The notes beneath the pieces were generated by a model. It searched no databases. It saw nothing but the letters and a program-made list of their open reading frames with translations, and had not been told where the DNA came from. Position numbers and translations under genes: made by a program. Source: an uncultured Bacteroidia bacterium (GTDB lineage Bacteria; Bacteroidota; Bacteroidia; Bacteroidales; UBA932). From it: a stretch of DNA of 64,000 nucleotides. Location of the stretch: positions 17,967 through 81,966 of the forward strand of contig CACZCQ010000009.1 in NCBI GenBank assembly GCA_902779765.1. The letters run 5' to 3'. Shown in pieces: positions 18,653 through 27,775 of the stretch. How positions within the stretch are numbered: position 1 is the stretch's first letter; every line of letters starts with the position of its first letter.

Positions 18653-20776
18653 ATGAAAAAGGGGCATCTGCTGTTTGTTCTTTGCATCATATTGTTTGCC
18701 GGTTGTTCCAAAACCCCTGAGACAGTTCCCACCGACCGCCCCTGCGCCGACCTTGAATCCGCCGCGAGGATGTTCGGTGCCTGGACCGACGATCCGGCAT
18801 CCATTCCGGTGTCTTTCATATATGGCGAAACCGTCCACGACGGACTGAAAGGACTGGAATTGTTGTCCAGCACCGTTTCAAATACCGCTGCCGGCCGGAA
18901 CCTCAAAGCGGTTTTCCGTCTCGACACGGATATCTTGCTTACCGTAGACGCCTTGCTGAACACCGAGTTCGGCGAGACTGAATATACCGTCTGGATCGAG
19001 AACAGGGGCTCCGCTCCGAGCAAGGAGATCAAGGAATTCCTAAGCGCCGTGATTCCTTTCGAAGGTGAGGATCCGATGCTGAGAGGATGCCTCGGGGACC
19101 ATACCAACCTTTACGCCGACTACCAGACGGAACTCAGGGACACGACCGTGTCTTTCGTCTCGTCCAACGGCCGTGCGACCCACATAGTATTCCCTTATTT
19201 CGACCTTGTGCATGGGAACGGCGGCACCCTCCTGGCCATTGGCTGGGCCGGCACCTGGCGGGCTGAATTCACAGTCGAAGGTTCCACGACTTTATGGAAG
19301 GCAGGGAACTGCAATGATTTCGACTCGGTCCTGATGCCGGGTGAGAAGGTCCGCTCCGCCCTCGTCGTGATGCTTCCGTACAAGGGCCGCGACCGGGACG
19401 ACGCCACCAATCTCTGGAGGGAATGGTTCCTCAAGTACAACATGCCCCGCGCCGATGCCGAAGGCAACCGTATACAGCCGTTCTCGACAACCTGTTTTGC
19501 CGCTGACACCGGACTTCCAAATTCCGACGGATCCATCTCGGAGCGTTTCTATACCTGGAAGCGGACCCTCGAGAGGCTCATCTATGAAGACGTGATACCG
19601 GATTTCAGGTGGTTCGATGCCGGGTGGTATTTCGACCCCAGGGGAGAGACCGTCCCTTACGACTGGTACGGAACCGTTGGGACCTGGGACCTGGATACGG
19701 TAAAGTGGCCGGGGAAGACCTTCCTGGAGTCCAACGAGGCCTGCCACAAGGCCGGGATGAAGGTTCTGGTCTGGTTCGAGCCCGAGAGCGTATGCGACGT
19801 GGAAGACCTTGCCCGGAACTACGGATATGATCCGGAGTGGGCGGACCATTACCGCAACAACCGCTACACCAACAACCTGGGGAACCACGACTGTCTGGAA
19901 TGGACCCTCGGGAGGATTACAAAAATGATGGGCGAGAACGGTGTCGACCTGTTCAGGGAGGACAACAATTCGAATCCGGTCAAGGCCTGGAGCGGTTTCG
20001 ACGGGAAGGAGGCCGAGAAGACCGGACTGCCGAGGAAGGGAATTACGGAGAACCTTGCCATCCAGGGCCATTACGAACTGTGGGACAGGATCATAGACTT
20101 CTGCGCCCGGAACGGGAAATGCACCTTCATCGACAACTGTGCTTCCGGAGGTGGCCGCAACGACATCGAATCTTTGAGGAGAAGCCTTCCCTTCATGCGC
20201 AGCGACGCCGACCGCACCACCACGGCGCTCCGTCTTTCGATGACTACATCCTACTGCCGCTGGATACCGTTCCACGGGGCGAATACCAAGGAATCCCAGG
20301 ACGAGCTTGCTCCCGGAGTCGCCGGCGGAAGCACCTTCTACATCACCAGGGCATCCTGGCTGCCGGTGTACAATATTTCCGAAGTATTCACCCACGATGT
20401 CGAACTGGATTACGACCGCCTCCGCGCGACCTTCGGCGAGTGGAAGAAGTACAACCACCTTCTTGTCAAGGATATGTATCCTCTGACTCCATGGCACCGC
20501 CACGACGACGACTCCCACTGGACCGCCATAGCATGGCATGACCGCAAGACCGGGGAAGGCGTGCTCCAGGCATTCCGTCAGGAGACCTGCCCCGATCCGG
20601 AATATGTGGCCGTGCTGAAGTTCCTCGACGGGACTACTGAATATACCCTTACCAACGAAGATACCGGAGAGGTCCAAACAAGGACCGGTTCCGACCTTGC
20701 TTCCGAAGGAATAAGGATCACACTTCCGGAACCCAAATCCTCTGCCGTTTGGCACATCGTTCCGGCCGATAAATAG
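18653..20776 (+). CDS. Lipoprotein GH36-type alpha-galactosidase
   Basis: 707 residues. The start at 18653 gives a lipoprotein signal with lipobox FAGC (Cys18); the frame stays open far upstream, but that part is antisense to the esterase, CBM9-like and deoxyribosyltransferase-like genes. An N-terminal beta-sandwich (about 30-290) precedes a TIM barrel. The barrel shows WFDAGWYFDP, LVWFEPESVCD, DLFREDNNSNP (candidate nucleophile Asp), the NCASGGGRND signature, and SDADR, where the acid/base aspartate is expected. A C-terminal beta domain ends the protein. The usual activity is release of alpha-galactose, though alpha-N-acetylgalactosaminidases share the fold. It is followed after 26 bp by the tandem esterase. 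Confidence 0.87.
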   Translation: MKKGHLLFVLCIILFAGCSKTPETVPTDRPCADLESAARMFGAWTDDPASIPVSFIYGETVHDGLKGLELLSSTVSNTAAGRNLKAVFRLDTDILLTVDALLNTEFGETEYTVWIENRGSAPSKEIKEFLSAVIPFEGEDPMLRGCLGDHTNLYADYQTELRDTTVSFVSSNGRATHIVFPYFDLVHGNGGTLLAIGWAGTWRAEFTVEGSTTLWKAGNCNDFDSVLMPGEKVRSALVVMLPYKGRDRDDATNLWREWFLKYNMPRADAEGNRIQPFSTTCFAADTGLPNSDGSISERFYTWKRTLERLIYEDVIPDFRWFDAGWYFDPRGETVPYDWYGTVGTWDLDTVKWPGKTFLESNEACHKAGMKVLVWFEPESVCDVEDLARNYGYDPEWADHYRNNRYTNNLGNHDCLEWTLGRITKMMGENGVDLFREDNNSNPVKAWSGFDGKEAEKTGLPRKGITENLAIQGHYELWDRIIDFCARNGKCTFIDNCASGGGRNDIESLRRSLPFMRSDADRTTTALRLSMTTSYCRWIPFHGANTKESQDELAPGVAGGSTFYITRASWLPVYNISEVFTHDVELDYDRLRATFGEWKKYNHLLVKDMYPLTPWHRHDDDSHWTAIAWHDRKTGEGVLQAFRQETCPDPEYVAVLKFLDGTTEYTLTNEDTGEVQTRTGSDLASEGIRITLPEPKSSAVWHIVPADK

Positions 20777-20802
20777 TCTGCAATGTTTAATCCCAAAAGA
20801 AT

Positions 20803-22533
20803 ATGAAAAAGTATTTAGGACTGCTGCTCTTGTTCAGCGTGCTCCAGCTTTCGGCTTTGGAGCGTGAGCCGATATGGCCGAAGGGCAAGATGCCCGATGC
20901 CCAGAAGCATCAGATCGCGGCGATGACGAATGAAGTCTCGCAGGACGGTTTCAATCCGGATAAGTTCCGTACGGCTTATCTGGAATGGTTTGACGCTCCT
21001 GACAAATCTATCCGCAAGGACGTCTGCATGATCCTCATTTCCGGAGGTTCATACCAGAACTGCTGCGATGTGGGTCTTATAGACTACTGGCAGAAAGAAT
21101 TGACTAAGAGGGGTGTACAGTGTGTGAATTTCGTGTACCGCACTCCCCGTCCAGTCGGCCTGCCGATCTACCAGACTGCGTGGGAGGACGGACAGCGCGC
21201 TGTCAGGATGGTCCGCAGCGAAGCGAAGAAACGCGGATTCGATCCCGAGAAGATAGGAACCGTGTCCATGTCGGCCGGCTCGCATCTGGCCTTGCTGCTG
21301 GCCACCAGCTCCCAGACTCCTGCCTATGAACCGATTGACAAACTGGACGAAGTTCCCTGCCATATCAACTGGGCGATCGTCAACGCTCCGGCCTACGCGA
21401 CAACCGATGGTGAAACCGGTATCCCGGCCACGAGGGAAGGCTATGGCATCGACGTAAAACTCAGCGATGTCTTCAAATTCGACGAAAAGACCTGCCCGAT
21501 GAGCCTGCACCATGGCGGAAAGGATCCTTATCCGCCCGAAGGTTCGACTCTGGTGTACCGTCAGCTGAGAAGAATGGGTATTCCCGCCGAACTACACCTC
21601 TATGCCGACAAGGGTCACGGAGCATTCGGATTCGAACGCGGCATCGAGTTCATGACCCAGATGGGTTTCCTCGGCCCCGTCGCGGAGACGGAGATGATCA
21701 TGGACCGCTTCCCCAGTGACGGCGACCGCGCCGGTCACATCGTCGAGGATATCTGGCCCGAGGGCAAGATGCCGGATCCCCAGCCCAACCAGTGCAAGCC
21801 GTACATCGAGTGGCATATCCCCGCACAGCTCAAGACCAAGGCAATCCAGATCATCTATTCCGGAGGATCATATACCGGTAACGATCCCGATGGTTTCGAA
21901 GTGGCTCCTGCCAGGCGTTATCTCAACGCGATGGGTGTGACGGTCGTCACGATGAAATACCGTACTCCCCGCCCCACGACAGGTCTGGCAAAGCATACGA
22001 CCGCATGGCAGGACCTTCAGAGGGCCATCCGCATCGTAAGGAGCGAGGCTGAAAGCCGCGGCCTAGACCCGAACCGTATCGGAATAATGGGCTCGTCTGC
22101 CGGAGGCCATCTCACCCTGATGGGTGTCACTTCTTCACGGCACAAGTCCTACTATCCGATCGATGATATCGACAAGCTTTCCTGCAAGGTCCAGTGGGGT
22201 ATCGGAATCTATCCTGCCTATTCGCTTACCGACGGGGCCGAGAGTCCTAACAAGGGTGGCGGCAACGATGATTCCGCTGTCCTGGTTCCTGAATTCTCCT
22301 TCGACCTTGACACGGCTCCGATGTTGTTCATCCACGGTGATGCAGACAGCTGGGCGGCCATGAATTCCGTGAAGACTTGGGAGAAGATGAGGGCGATGGG
22401 CATCCAGTCGGAACTCCATACGCTGGCTCTCCGGCCGCACTGTTTCCAGAGGGACGCCTCTCCCGGTACGGGCAGCTACACCTGGCTTGACAGGATAGGT
22501 GAATACCTCCAGCCTTTCATCAAGGAAGATTAG
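20803..22533 (+). CDS. Exported protein with two tandem alpha/beta-hydrolase domains
   Basis: 576 residues with a signal peptide (about 1-19) and two homologous hydrolase domains (about 20-300 and 315-576). Each begins with a parallel segment (PIWPKGKMPD and DIWPEGKMPD) and has a GGSY oxyanion-type motif followed by YRTPRP. The putative nucleophiles are Ser157 in VSMSAGS and Ser432 in GSSAGGH; only the second keeps the usual first glycine of GxSxG. Histidines at DKGHGAFG (domain 1) and RPHCFQRD (domain 2) could complete the triads. Such domains resemble acetyl-xylan esterase/BD-FAE proteins. Substrate unknown. It follows the GH36 gene by 26 bp, and its end overlaps the convergent glycerate kinase gene by 14 bp. 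Confidence 0.8.
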   Translation: MKKYLGLLLLFSVLQLSALEREPIWPKGKMPDAQKHQIAAMTNEVSQDGFNPDKFRTAYLEWFDAPDKSIRKDVCMILISGGSYQNCCDVGLIDYWQKELTKRGVQCVNFVYRTPRPVGLPIYQTAWEDGQRAVRMVRSEAKKRGFDPEKIGTVSMSAGSHLALLLATSSQTPAYEPIDKLDEVPCHINWAIVNAPAYATTDGETGIPATREGYGIDVKLSDVFKFDEKTCPMSLHHGGKDPYPPEGSTLVYRQLRRMGIPAELHLYADKGHGAFGFERGIEFMTQMGFLGPVAETEMIMDRFPSDGDRAGHIVEDIWPEGKMPDPQPNQCKPYIEWHIPAQLKTKAIQIIYSGGSYTGNDPDGFEVAPARRYLNAMGVTVVTMKYRTPRPTTGLAKHTTAWQDLQRAIRIVRSEAESRGLDPNRIGIMGSSAGGHLTLMGVTSSRHKSYYPIDDIDKLSCKVQWGIGIYPAYSLTDGAESPNKGGGNDDSAVLVPEFSFDLDTAPMLFIHGDADSWAAMNSVKTWEKMRAMGIQSELHTLALRPHCFQRDASPGTGSYTWLDRIGEYLQPFIKED

Positions 22534-23659
22534 AAAGGTATTCCCTAACGGTTTCGAATACATTCCGCCGGGCGACTTCAGGACGCATTGCCGTTTCGAG
22601 GGTCATGTCCGGCGGATTTATGCACAGGACATCCTTGAACCCAACCTGTTCCAGCAGTTCCTTGTCTCTCACCTTTCCGGCGATCGCGACTGTCGGAATA
22701 CCGAGTTTTGAAGCGCGTCGCAGCACTGAATATGGAGCCTTTCCCAAGAGGGTCTGGGAATCCAGCCTTCCTTCCCCGGTTATGACCAGGTCCGCTCCTT
22801 CTGCAATGGTATCGAAACCTGCCGCATCCAGCACCATCTCCGCTCCGGGAAGCAGATCCGAATGGAGGAAGGCCTTGAAGGCACCTCCCAATCCTCCTGC
22901 CGCCCCGGCCCCGGCGACGGTCTTCACATCGGTCCCGGTGGCTTTCCTTATGACTTCGGCAAAGGATTCCATTCCGGCGTCGAGGATCTCGACCTGCCGG
23001 GCCCCTGCTCCTTTCTGCGGGGCGAATATATGGGCTGCCCCTTCAGGTCCGCAGAAGGGAGTATCCACATCGCATGCTGTCTTGAAAGTGCAGCCCAGCA
23101 GACGTGGATCCTTCCCGTTGTCGTCTATATGGAATATCTTTCCAAGTGAAGATCCAACCGGTGGCAGTTCTTTCCCCTCTGAATCCAGGAACCTCCATCC
23201 AAGGGCGGACAGCATGCCGATTCCGGCATCATTCGTCGCACTCCCGCCTATTCCAGTCAGGAAGGTCCTGCAGCCACGGTCCAGGGCGTCAGAAATCAGC
23301 TGACCCGTTCCGAACGTGGTAGTATTCAAAGGATTCCTGAGCGCGGGCGGTACGAGGGTAAGTCCGCTGGCCTTCGACATCTCTATGACTGCGGCAGGAC
23401 CTTTCCCGGGGATGTCCACGATGGCATATTCCGAATGGATTACGTTGCCCAGAGGGTCCTTGACTTCCACCTGTATCCTGTTTCCTCCCAGGGAGTTGAA
23501 AAGGGCGTCGAGGGTTCCTTCCCCTCCGTCGGCCATTTCCAGGCATACGGTCCTGCAGTCTGGAAACACCGAGACTACGGCCTGGGCTACGGCGGCGGCA
23601 ACCTCCCCGGACCTTAGTGATCCTTTGAAGGAGTCGGATGCTACCACGATCTTTTTCAT
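22520..23659 (-). CDS. Glycerate kinase (GarK/GlxK family)
   Basis: 379 residues from the ATG at 23659 (MKKIVVASDSFKGSLRS), 7 bp after the LOG-family gene; longer frames run into that gene. The N-terminal motif and MADGGEGTLDAL, GIGGSATNDAGIGMLSALG and VITGEGRLDSQTLLGKAP are the signature stretches of the type-1 glycerate kinase family, which phosphorylates D-glycerate to a phosphoglycerate and so feeds glycolysis. Length fits the family. It forms an operon with the LOG gene and ends tail-to-tail within the esterase gene on the other strand. Confidence 0.92.
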   Translation of the reverse strand: MKKIVVASDSFKGSLRSGEVAAAVAQAVVSVFPDCRTVCLEMADGGEGTLDALFNSLGGNRIQVEVKDPLGNVIHSEYAIVDIPGKGPAAVIEMSKASGLTLVPPALRNPLNTTTFGTGQLISDALDRGCRTFLTGIGGSATNDAGIGMLSALGWRFLDSEGKELPPVGSSLGKIFHIDDNGKDPRLLGCTFKTACDVDTPFCGPEGAAHIFAPQKGAGARQVEILDAGMESFAEVIRKATGTDVKTVAGAGAAGGLGGAFKAFLHSDLLPGAEMVLDAAGFDTIAEGADLVITGEGRLDSQTLLGKAPYSVLRRASKLGIPTVAIAGKVRDKELLEQVGFKDVLCINPPDMTLETAMRPEVARRNVFETVREYLSNLP

Positions 23660-23666
23660 GAGGGAC

Positions 23667-24791
23667 CTATTGTTCCGTGAACGACATGATGCAGGCGATA
23701 GCCTCGTCCGGATCGTCGGTGATGTCAAGGAGAAGTGACTTGTATACTCCGCGAGCCACAAGATCCTTCAGGAGAGGATAGAGCGGAATCTCCCTGGAGT
23801 AGTAATCCTCTCCAAGGAATACCATCGGACTGGGATAACCGAAGGATTGGTAATGGTTCTGGGCGGCATCCTGGAATACCTCCTGGATGGTTCCGGCGGA
23901 ACCGGGAGAATAGATGATTCCTCCCTTGGCGGCGGAGAGAAGGATGTCTTCCCTGACACTGTTCATGAAGTATTTTGCTATGTCCGTGGCGAATGGTGTG
24001 GCAGGTTCGTGTCCATAGAACCAGGTCGGGATACCGAGGCTGCGGTAAATGTCCTGAGGATATTTCTTCCTCACTTCAAATGCGGTTCGCAACCATCCTT
24101 CATCCCGGAAAGTCGGTGCTACGGATATCATCTCCAGGGCATCTTCCACCTCTTCCTCTTTTCTTCCCGCCATCCATGCGCCGAAGTGGGTGGCCTCCAT
24201 GGCTCCGGGACCGCCTCCGGATGCCATGATCTTCCCCCTTTCCGTCAGGGCCTTGCTGATGTAAGCGACTTTCTTGAAAGACTCGTCCGTCCTCTTCAGG
24301 GCATGTCCTCCCATTACGGCTACCACCTGGCGTTCCTCGAAGCGGCTCAGGAAATCCTCCATGGCATCGGCTATGGCGTGGTCGTGAAGGGACCGTGCCA
24401 GGGTCTCCTTGATGTTGTCGCTCTGTTTTCCCTTCTCCACATAGTCCGAGTACACCCTTTGGTCGAAACAGGTGGCGAAAGAATCCTCGTGCTCCGGATC
24501 GTAACCTGCGTAGAGAGATTCACCTGTGTAGAGGTTGCTCCTGAACACGTTGTAGGTCATGCCCATCCGAGGGAATACCAGGCATGACGTCCCGATTCCG
24601 TCCTCCATCTCTTTCGGGATGTCACAGCCGAAGAAGCAGCAGTCGGTGAACCGGTGTCTCGCTGCGACATACTGCGGGGCGAGGTTGAAATTGATATACT
24701 GGAAAACGTAATGGTTGATGAAGCCTGAGCTGTCCGAAGCCGGGAGTTCGTTAAGGTTCTTGATCTGCTTGTAAGAAGACGAAGTGGACAT
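23667..24791 (-). CDS. LOG-family Rossmann-fold protein
   Basis: 374 residues, cytosolic. The C-terminal two-thirds is a LOG/lysine-decarboxylase-like Rossmann domain: VVAVMGGHAL, then ASGGGPGAMEATHFGAWMAG and SPGSAGTIQEVFQDAAQNH, which corresponds to the PGGxGTxxE motif. LOG proteins cleave nucleoside 5'-monophosphates, including cytokinin precursors, and some bacterial members are nucleotide pyrophosphohydrolases. The N-terminal 140 residues are an extension absent from short LOG proteins. The motif begins SPGSAGT rather than PGGxGT, so activity should not be assumed. First gene of a two-gene operon with glycerate kinase. Confidence 0.82.
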   Translation of the reverse strand: MSTSSSYKQIKNLNELPASDSSGFINHYVFQYINFNLAPQYVAARHRFTDCCFFGCDIPKEMEDGIGTSCLVFPRMGMTYNVFRSNLYTGESLYAGYDPEHEDSFATCFDQRVYSDYVEKGKQSDNIKETLARSLHDHAIADAMEDFLSRFEERQVVAVMGGHALKRTDESFKKVAYISKALTERGKIMASGGGPGAMEATHFGAWMAGRKEEEVEDALEMISVAPTFRDEGWLRTAFEVRKKYPQDIYRSLGIPTWFYGHEPATPFATDIAKYFMNSVREDILLSAAKGGIIYSPGSAGTIQEVFQDAAQNHYQSFGYPSPMVFLGEDYYSREIPLYPLLKDLVARGVYKSLLLDITDDPDEAIACIMSFTEQ

Positions 24792-24833
24792 GTGGTTGGT
24801 TGATTGATCAGAACACTAAGTTACGAAAATTAT

Positions 24834-24841
24834 TATTTTTG
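24834..24841 (+). promoter_or_regulatory. -7 box TATTTTTG upstream of the DUF1080-PHP gene
   Basis: Exact TAnnTTTG match 16 bp before the start codon at 24858, which would give a leader of about 12 nt. Confidence 0.5.
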
Positions 24842-24857
24842 TAAAAAATCAGACACG

Positions 24858-26792
24858 ATGAAGACTATTGATTCGATACCGGCTTCGGTCCTGCGCCTGG
24901 CAGTTATTCTTGCTGCATCCTTGATGGTTCTCTCCTGCGGGAACCGCGAAGTGACCCTTGGTGAGGGACAGACACGCCAGTTGAAGGGCGATTATGAGAA
25001 TTTCATACTGAACGGAGAATTCCTTACGGAGGAAGGTTCTCAGGCTGAAATAGCATTCCATGACGATGGAACCGGAAGCGGCTACAAGGTCCTGCTTCAC
25101 GGAGGCCCGATCGACGGAACCATCAAGAGCGGATCGCTCCTGCATGTCCGTAACCTGTACCGTTCCCTGGCTGAAGACGGACAGTGGACACCTCTTGAAG
25201 TCGCTGTCCGCGGGAAGAACATTTCCGTGAAGGTCAAGGGTGTCGATGTGGTCTGCTATACCGAGCCCTCAGAACCATGGAGACTTCCTCAATATGAGAA
25301 GATGCGTTTAGGGCATGGTTCCGTCAGCCTTTCCGGAGACAAAGGGACGGTCCGTTTCCGTAACCTGAAACTCAGGCGCCTCGGAGCGGATGACGTGAAT
25401 CCCGCCGACACCCTTCCTCCGGTCGACGAGACCACGGACAAGGCAATCAGGCTCCAGCAGGAAGATTTCCCCGTGATCGACTGGCACGTCCATCTCAAGG
25501 GGGGACTGACAGCCGGGATGGCGCACGCAATGTCCATGAATTACGGAATCAATTACGGCGTCGCTCCCAATGCAGGGGCCGGCGGAGTCGGCAGGATGCT
25601 GGCAAATGACGAGGAGGTATACGAATACTACAACGAGGTGAAGGACCTTCCCTTCCTCTGCGGAGTCCAGGGAGAGGGCCGCAAGTGGACGGCAGATTTC
25701 TCATCCGAAGCTCTCGGCACCTTCGACTACCTGTTCACCGACGCCATGACGGTTGTTGACCACAAAGGCCGGCTTTCCAGGATATATCGCAACGAAGAGG
25801 TCGTGAAGGAACCCCTTACCGACCAGCAGTACATGGACATGATCGTGGACCAGACCGTGAAGATACTCTCCAATGAACCTGCGGATTTCTTTGCGAATGC
25901 GTTCTTCCTCCCGGAATTCCTGGATGACCGTTTTGACGAGATGTGGACCCCCGAAAGGGTCGACCGCGTGCTGGACGTGATGCAGGAGAACGGAATAGCC
26001 CTGGAAATCAGCGCCCGCTACCTGATTCCCAACGAATACATCATCCGCGAGGCCAAGGCCAGGGGTATCAAGTTCACCTTCGGAACCAACAACGTGGATG
26101 CTGATTTCGGACGTCTGGAGTACAGCATTGACATGGCCAGGGAGTGTGGCCTGACCGTGGCTGACATGTGGTTCCCGAACCTCAGCACACGTGCCTCAAG
26201 ACCCACTGTGATCTATAACCATTTCGCCGACCAGGGGAAGGTTACCCTGTTCAACGGTACCGACCTGAACGGATGGGTGCCGGTCACCGAATCCGAATCG
26301 GAGGAGCCGGTATTCAAGGTTGAGGATGGTTGCATCGTGGTTTCAGGCAAACCCAACGGCTATCTGAGGACCGCCCGCCAGTATGGCGACTATTCACTTC
26401 ACGTGGAGTGGAAGTGGATTGGCGAAGGCACCAACAGCGGTATATTCCAGAGGGTGCAGGAAGGCGACAAGGTCTGGCCTGCAGCCTACGAGTGCCAGCT
26501 TATGGCAGGCAGGGCCGGTGATATGGTCTCCCTCGGAGGAGCCCGCATAGCCGAGGTGCCGTACGACCCTGAAGTCAAGTTCCCCATGAAGAAGAGGGTC
26601 CATCAGGGCGCGGCCATCGAACTTCCCGACGGGGAATGGAACAGGGCCGAGATCATCTGCAAGGGCAACAAGATGATCGTCTACATCAACGGCAGTCTTG
26701 AGAATGAGGCTACTCTTTCACTCACGCAGGGATACATAGCCCTCCAGAGCGAAGGAGGCCCCCTCGCTTTCAGGAATATCTACCTGGAATAG
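24858..26792 (+). CDS. Lipoprotein with DUF1080-PHP-DUF1080 domain order
   Basis: 644 residues. The ATG at 24858 gives a lipoprotein signal (VLSC, Cys27); an earlier in-frame ATG at 24804 would overlap the promoter. Residues about 35-190 are a beta-sandwich like 3-keto-disaccharide hydrolase/DUF1080 (LLHVRNLYRS, GTVRFRNLKLRR). Residues about 205-455 look like a PHP-type metal-dependent domain starting with VIDWHVHLKGG; the segment FTFGTNNVDAD sits where PHP proteins usually have a D-A-H motif. Residues about 460-644 are a second, clear DUF1080 domain (LFNGTDLNGW, GTNSGIFQRV, EWNRAEIICKGN). DUF1080 proteins act on glycans. The role of the combination is unknown. Confidence 0.78.
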   Translation: MKTIDSIPASVLRLAVILAASLMVLSCGNREVTLGEGQTRQLKGDYENFILNGEFLTEEGSQAEIAFHDDGTGSGYKVLLHGGPIDGTIKSGSLLHVRNLYRSLAEDGQWTPLEVAVRGKNISVKVKGVDVVCYTEPSEPWRLPQYEKMRLGHGSVSLSGDKGTVRFRNLKLRRLGADDVNPADTLPPVDETTDKAIRLQQEDFPVIDWHVHLKGGLTAGMAHAMSMNYGINYGVAPNAGAGGVGRMLANDEEVYEYYNEVKDLPFLCGVQGEGRKWTADFSSEALGTFDYLFTDAMTVVDHKGRLSRIYRNEEVVKEPLTDQQYMDMIVDQTVKILSNEPADFFANAFFLPEFLDDRFDEMWTPERVDRVLDVMQENGIALEISARYLIPNEYIIREAKARGIKFTFGTNNVDADFGRLEYSIDMARECGLTVADMWFPNLSTRASRPTVIYNHFADQGKVTLFNGTDLNGWVPVTESESEEPVFKVEDGCIVVSGKPNGYLRTARQYGDYSLHVEWKWIGEGTNSGIFQRVQEGDKVWPAAYECQLMAGRAGDMVSLGGARIAEVPYDPEVKFPMKKRVHQGAAIELPDGEWNRAEIICKGNKMIVYINGSLENEATLSLTQGYIALQSEGGPLAFRNIYLE

Positions 26793-26801
26793 GAACCGGG
26801 A

Positions 26802-27683
26802 TTATTTGGTCTCGATAATGAGTGTTTCTCCTGCGTCAAGGGCAGCTTTGAGGTCCTTGGCGTGGGAGGTTACCTTGCACAGGCTCACATCTTCGCCTTC
26901 GACATCCTTCACTCTCAGTCGGGCGATCTCCTGTTTGGCAGTCCTGCCGGCAACGATCTTGCTGCTGAACACCTGCAATACCACTCCTTCGCTCAAGCCG
27001 TTTGCGGATCCGAGGTCGATGTAGACCTCTTTCTGCTTGTCGTTCTTGATACCGGCCCTTTCGATGATGCTTCCGGTGAGCGGGAAGATATTGTTGAAAC
27101 ACATGCGAACCTTTTTTGACAGGGCTTCAAGGGCTTTGTTCATTGCCCCTTCAGCCGTCTCTATCCAGGACACGTCCGATTCGGTTATGTTGAAAGAGGG
27201 GCTGGCCACCACCGACCCGTCGTGCGCGTCCTTGAGCTGGAGGGTAACCGCAATCTGTCCGCGGAAATAAGTCCTGGAGCGGGTCTTCTTCTCACCTTTG
27301 ACTTCATAGGTTTCCACTTCCGTCTTGTTGGTCGTGGTCATGTTGGTGATGTCTCCGTCCACATAGATGACGTATGGATATTCAAGATCCTCCTCGGTCA
27401 GTCCGTCAACCACCTTGAGCCGGTATGCATTGGACATTCCCTGGACAATGGCAGCACGTACCGCATTCTCATAACCGAGCATCTCCTTGCTGGTCTGTCC
27501 GGCAAGGACGGCGACTGCGACCTCGCCGATTACCTCACCGACACTGTTTTTCTTGACTTTCGGCTTGTAGTCCAGCTTGTTCATCGAAGCTACGATGGTA
27601 GGATTGATCTCGTCCTGGGCGACGGAGGAGGCGGCTACGCAGAGTATGCCCGCAAGCGCCATTAAAAGTTTCCTGATATTCAT
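26802..27683 (-). CDS. Exported CsgG-like protein of unknown function
   Basis: 293 residues from the ATG at 27683, which gives a Sec signal peptide (MNIRKLLMALAGILCVAASSVAQ). The body (AVRAAIVQGMSNAYRLKVVDGL, YVIYVDGDITNMTTT, VTLQLKDAHDGSVVASPSFN) is reminiscent of CsgG/LpoB-type periplasmic domains. The C-terminal part (VYIDLGSANGLSEGVVLQVF) resembles FlgT C-terminal/SH3-like modules. CsgG-like proteins in Bacteroidota are often surface-export or envelope factors, but no function can be assigned here. The promoter box at 27705-27712 supports the chosen start. Confidence 0.65.
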   Translation of the reverse strand: MNIRKLLMALAGILCVAASSVAQDEINPTIVASMNKLDYKPKVKKNSVGEVIGEVAVAVLAGQTSKEMLGYENAVRAAIVQGMSNAYRLKVVDGLTEEDLEYPYVIYVDGDITNMTTTNKTEVETYEVKGEKKTRSRTYFRGQIAVTLQLKDAHDGSVVASPSFNITESDVSWIETAEGAMNKALEALSKKVRMCFNNIFPLTGSIIERAGIKNDKQKEVYIDLGSANGLSEGVVLQVFSSKIVAGRTAKQEIARLRVKDVEGEDVSLCKVTSHAKDLKAALDAGETLIIETK

Positions 27684-27704
27684 TCCTGTCTGATTATTAT
27701 GATG

Positions 27705-27712
27705 CAAAGATA
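27705..27712 (-). promoter_or_regulatory. -7 box TATCTTTG of the CsgG-like gene
   Basis: Exact TAnnTTTG match on the minus strand, 21 bp upstream of the start at 27683. Confidence 0.6.
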
Positions 27713-27762
27713 ATTCATTATTCGTGATAATGCCAACGGATTCCGGGTCCTTATCATTTTTG

Positions 27763-27770
27763 TATATTTG
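27763..27770 (+). promoter_or_regulatory. -7 box TATATTTG ending 5 bp before a start codon
   Basis: Exact TAnnTTTG match. The ATG at 27776 is 5 bp after the box, so transcription probably starts at or next to the A of the start codon, giving a leaderless message. Confidence 0.6.
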
Positions 27771-27775
27771 TAAAT

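Noticed and set aside
19292-20755. 487-codon minus-strand frame
   Set aside because: Shadow of the GH36 gene; no recognisable protein and no start context.
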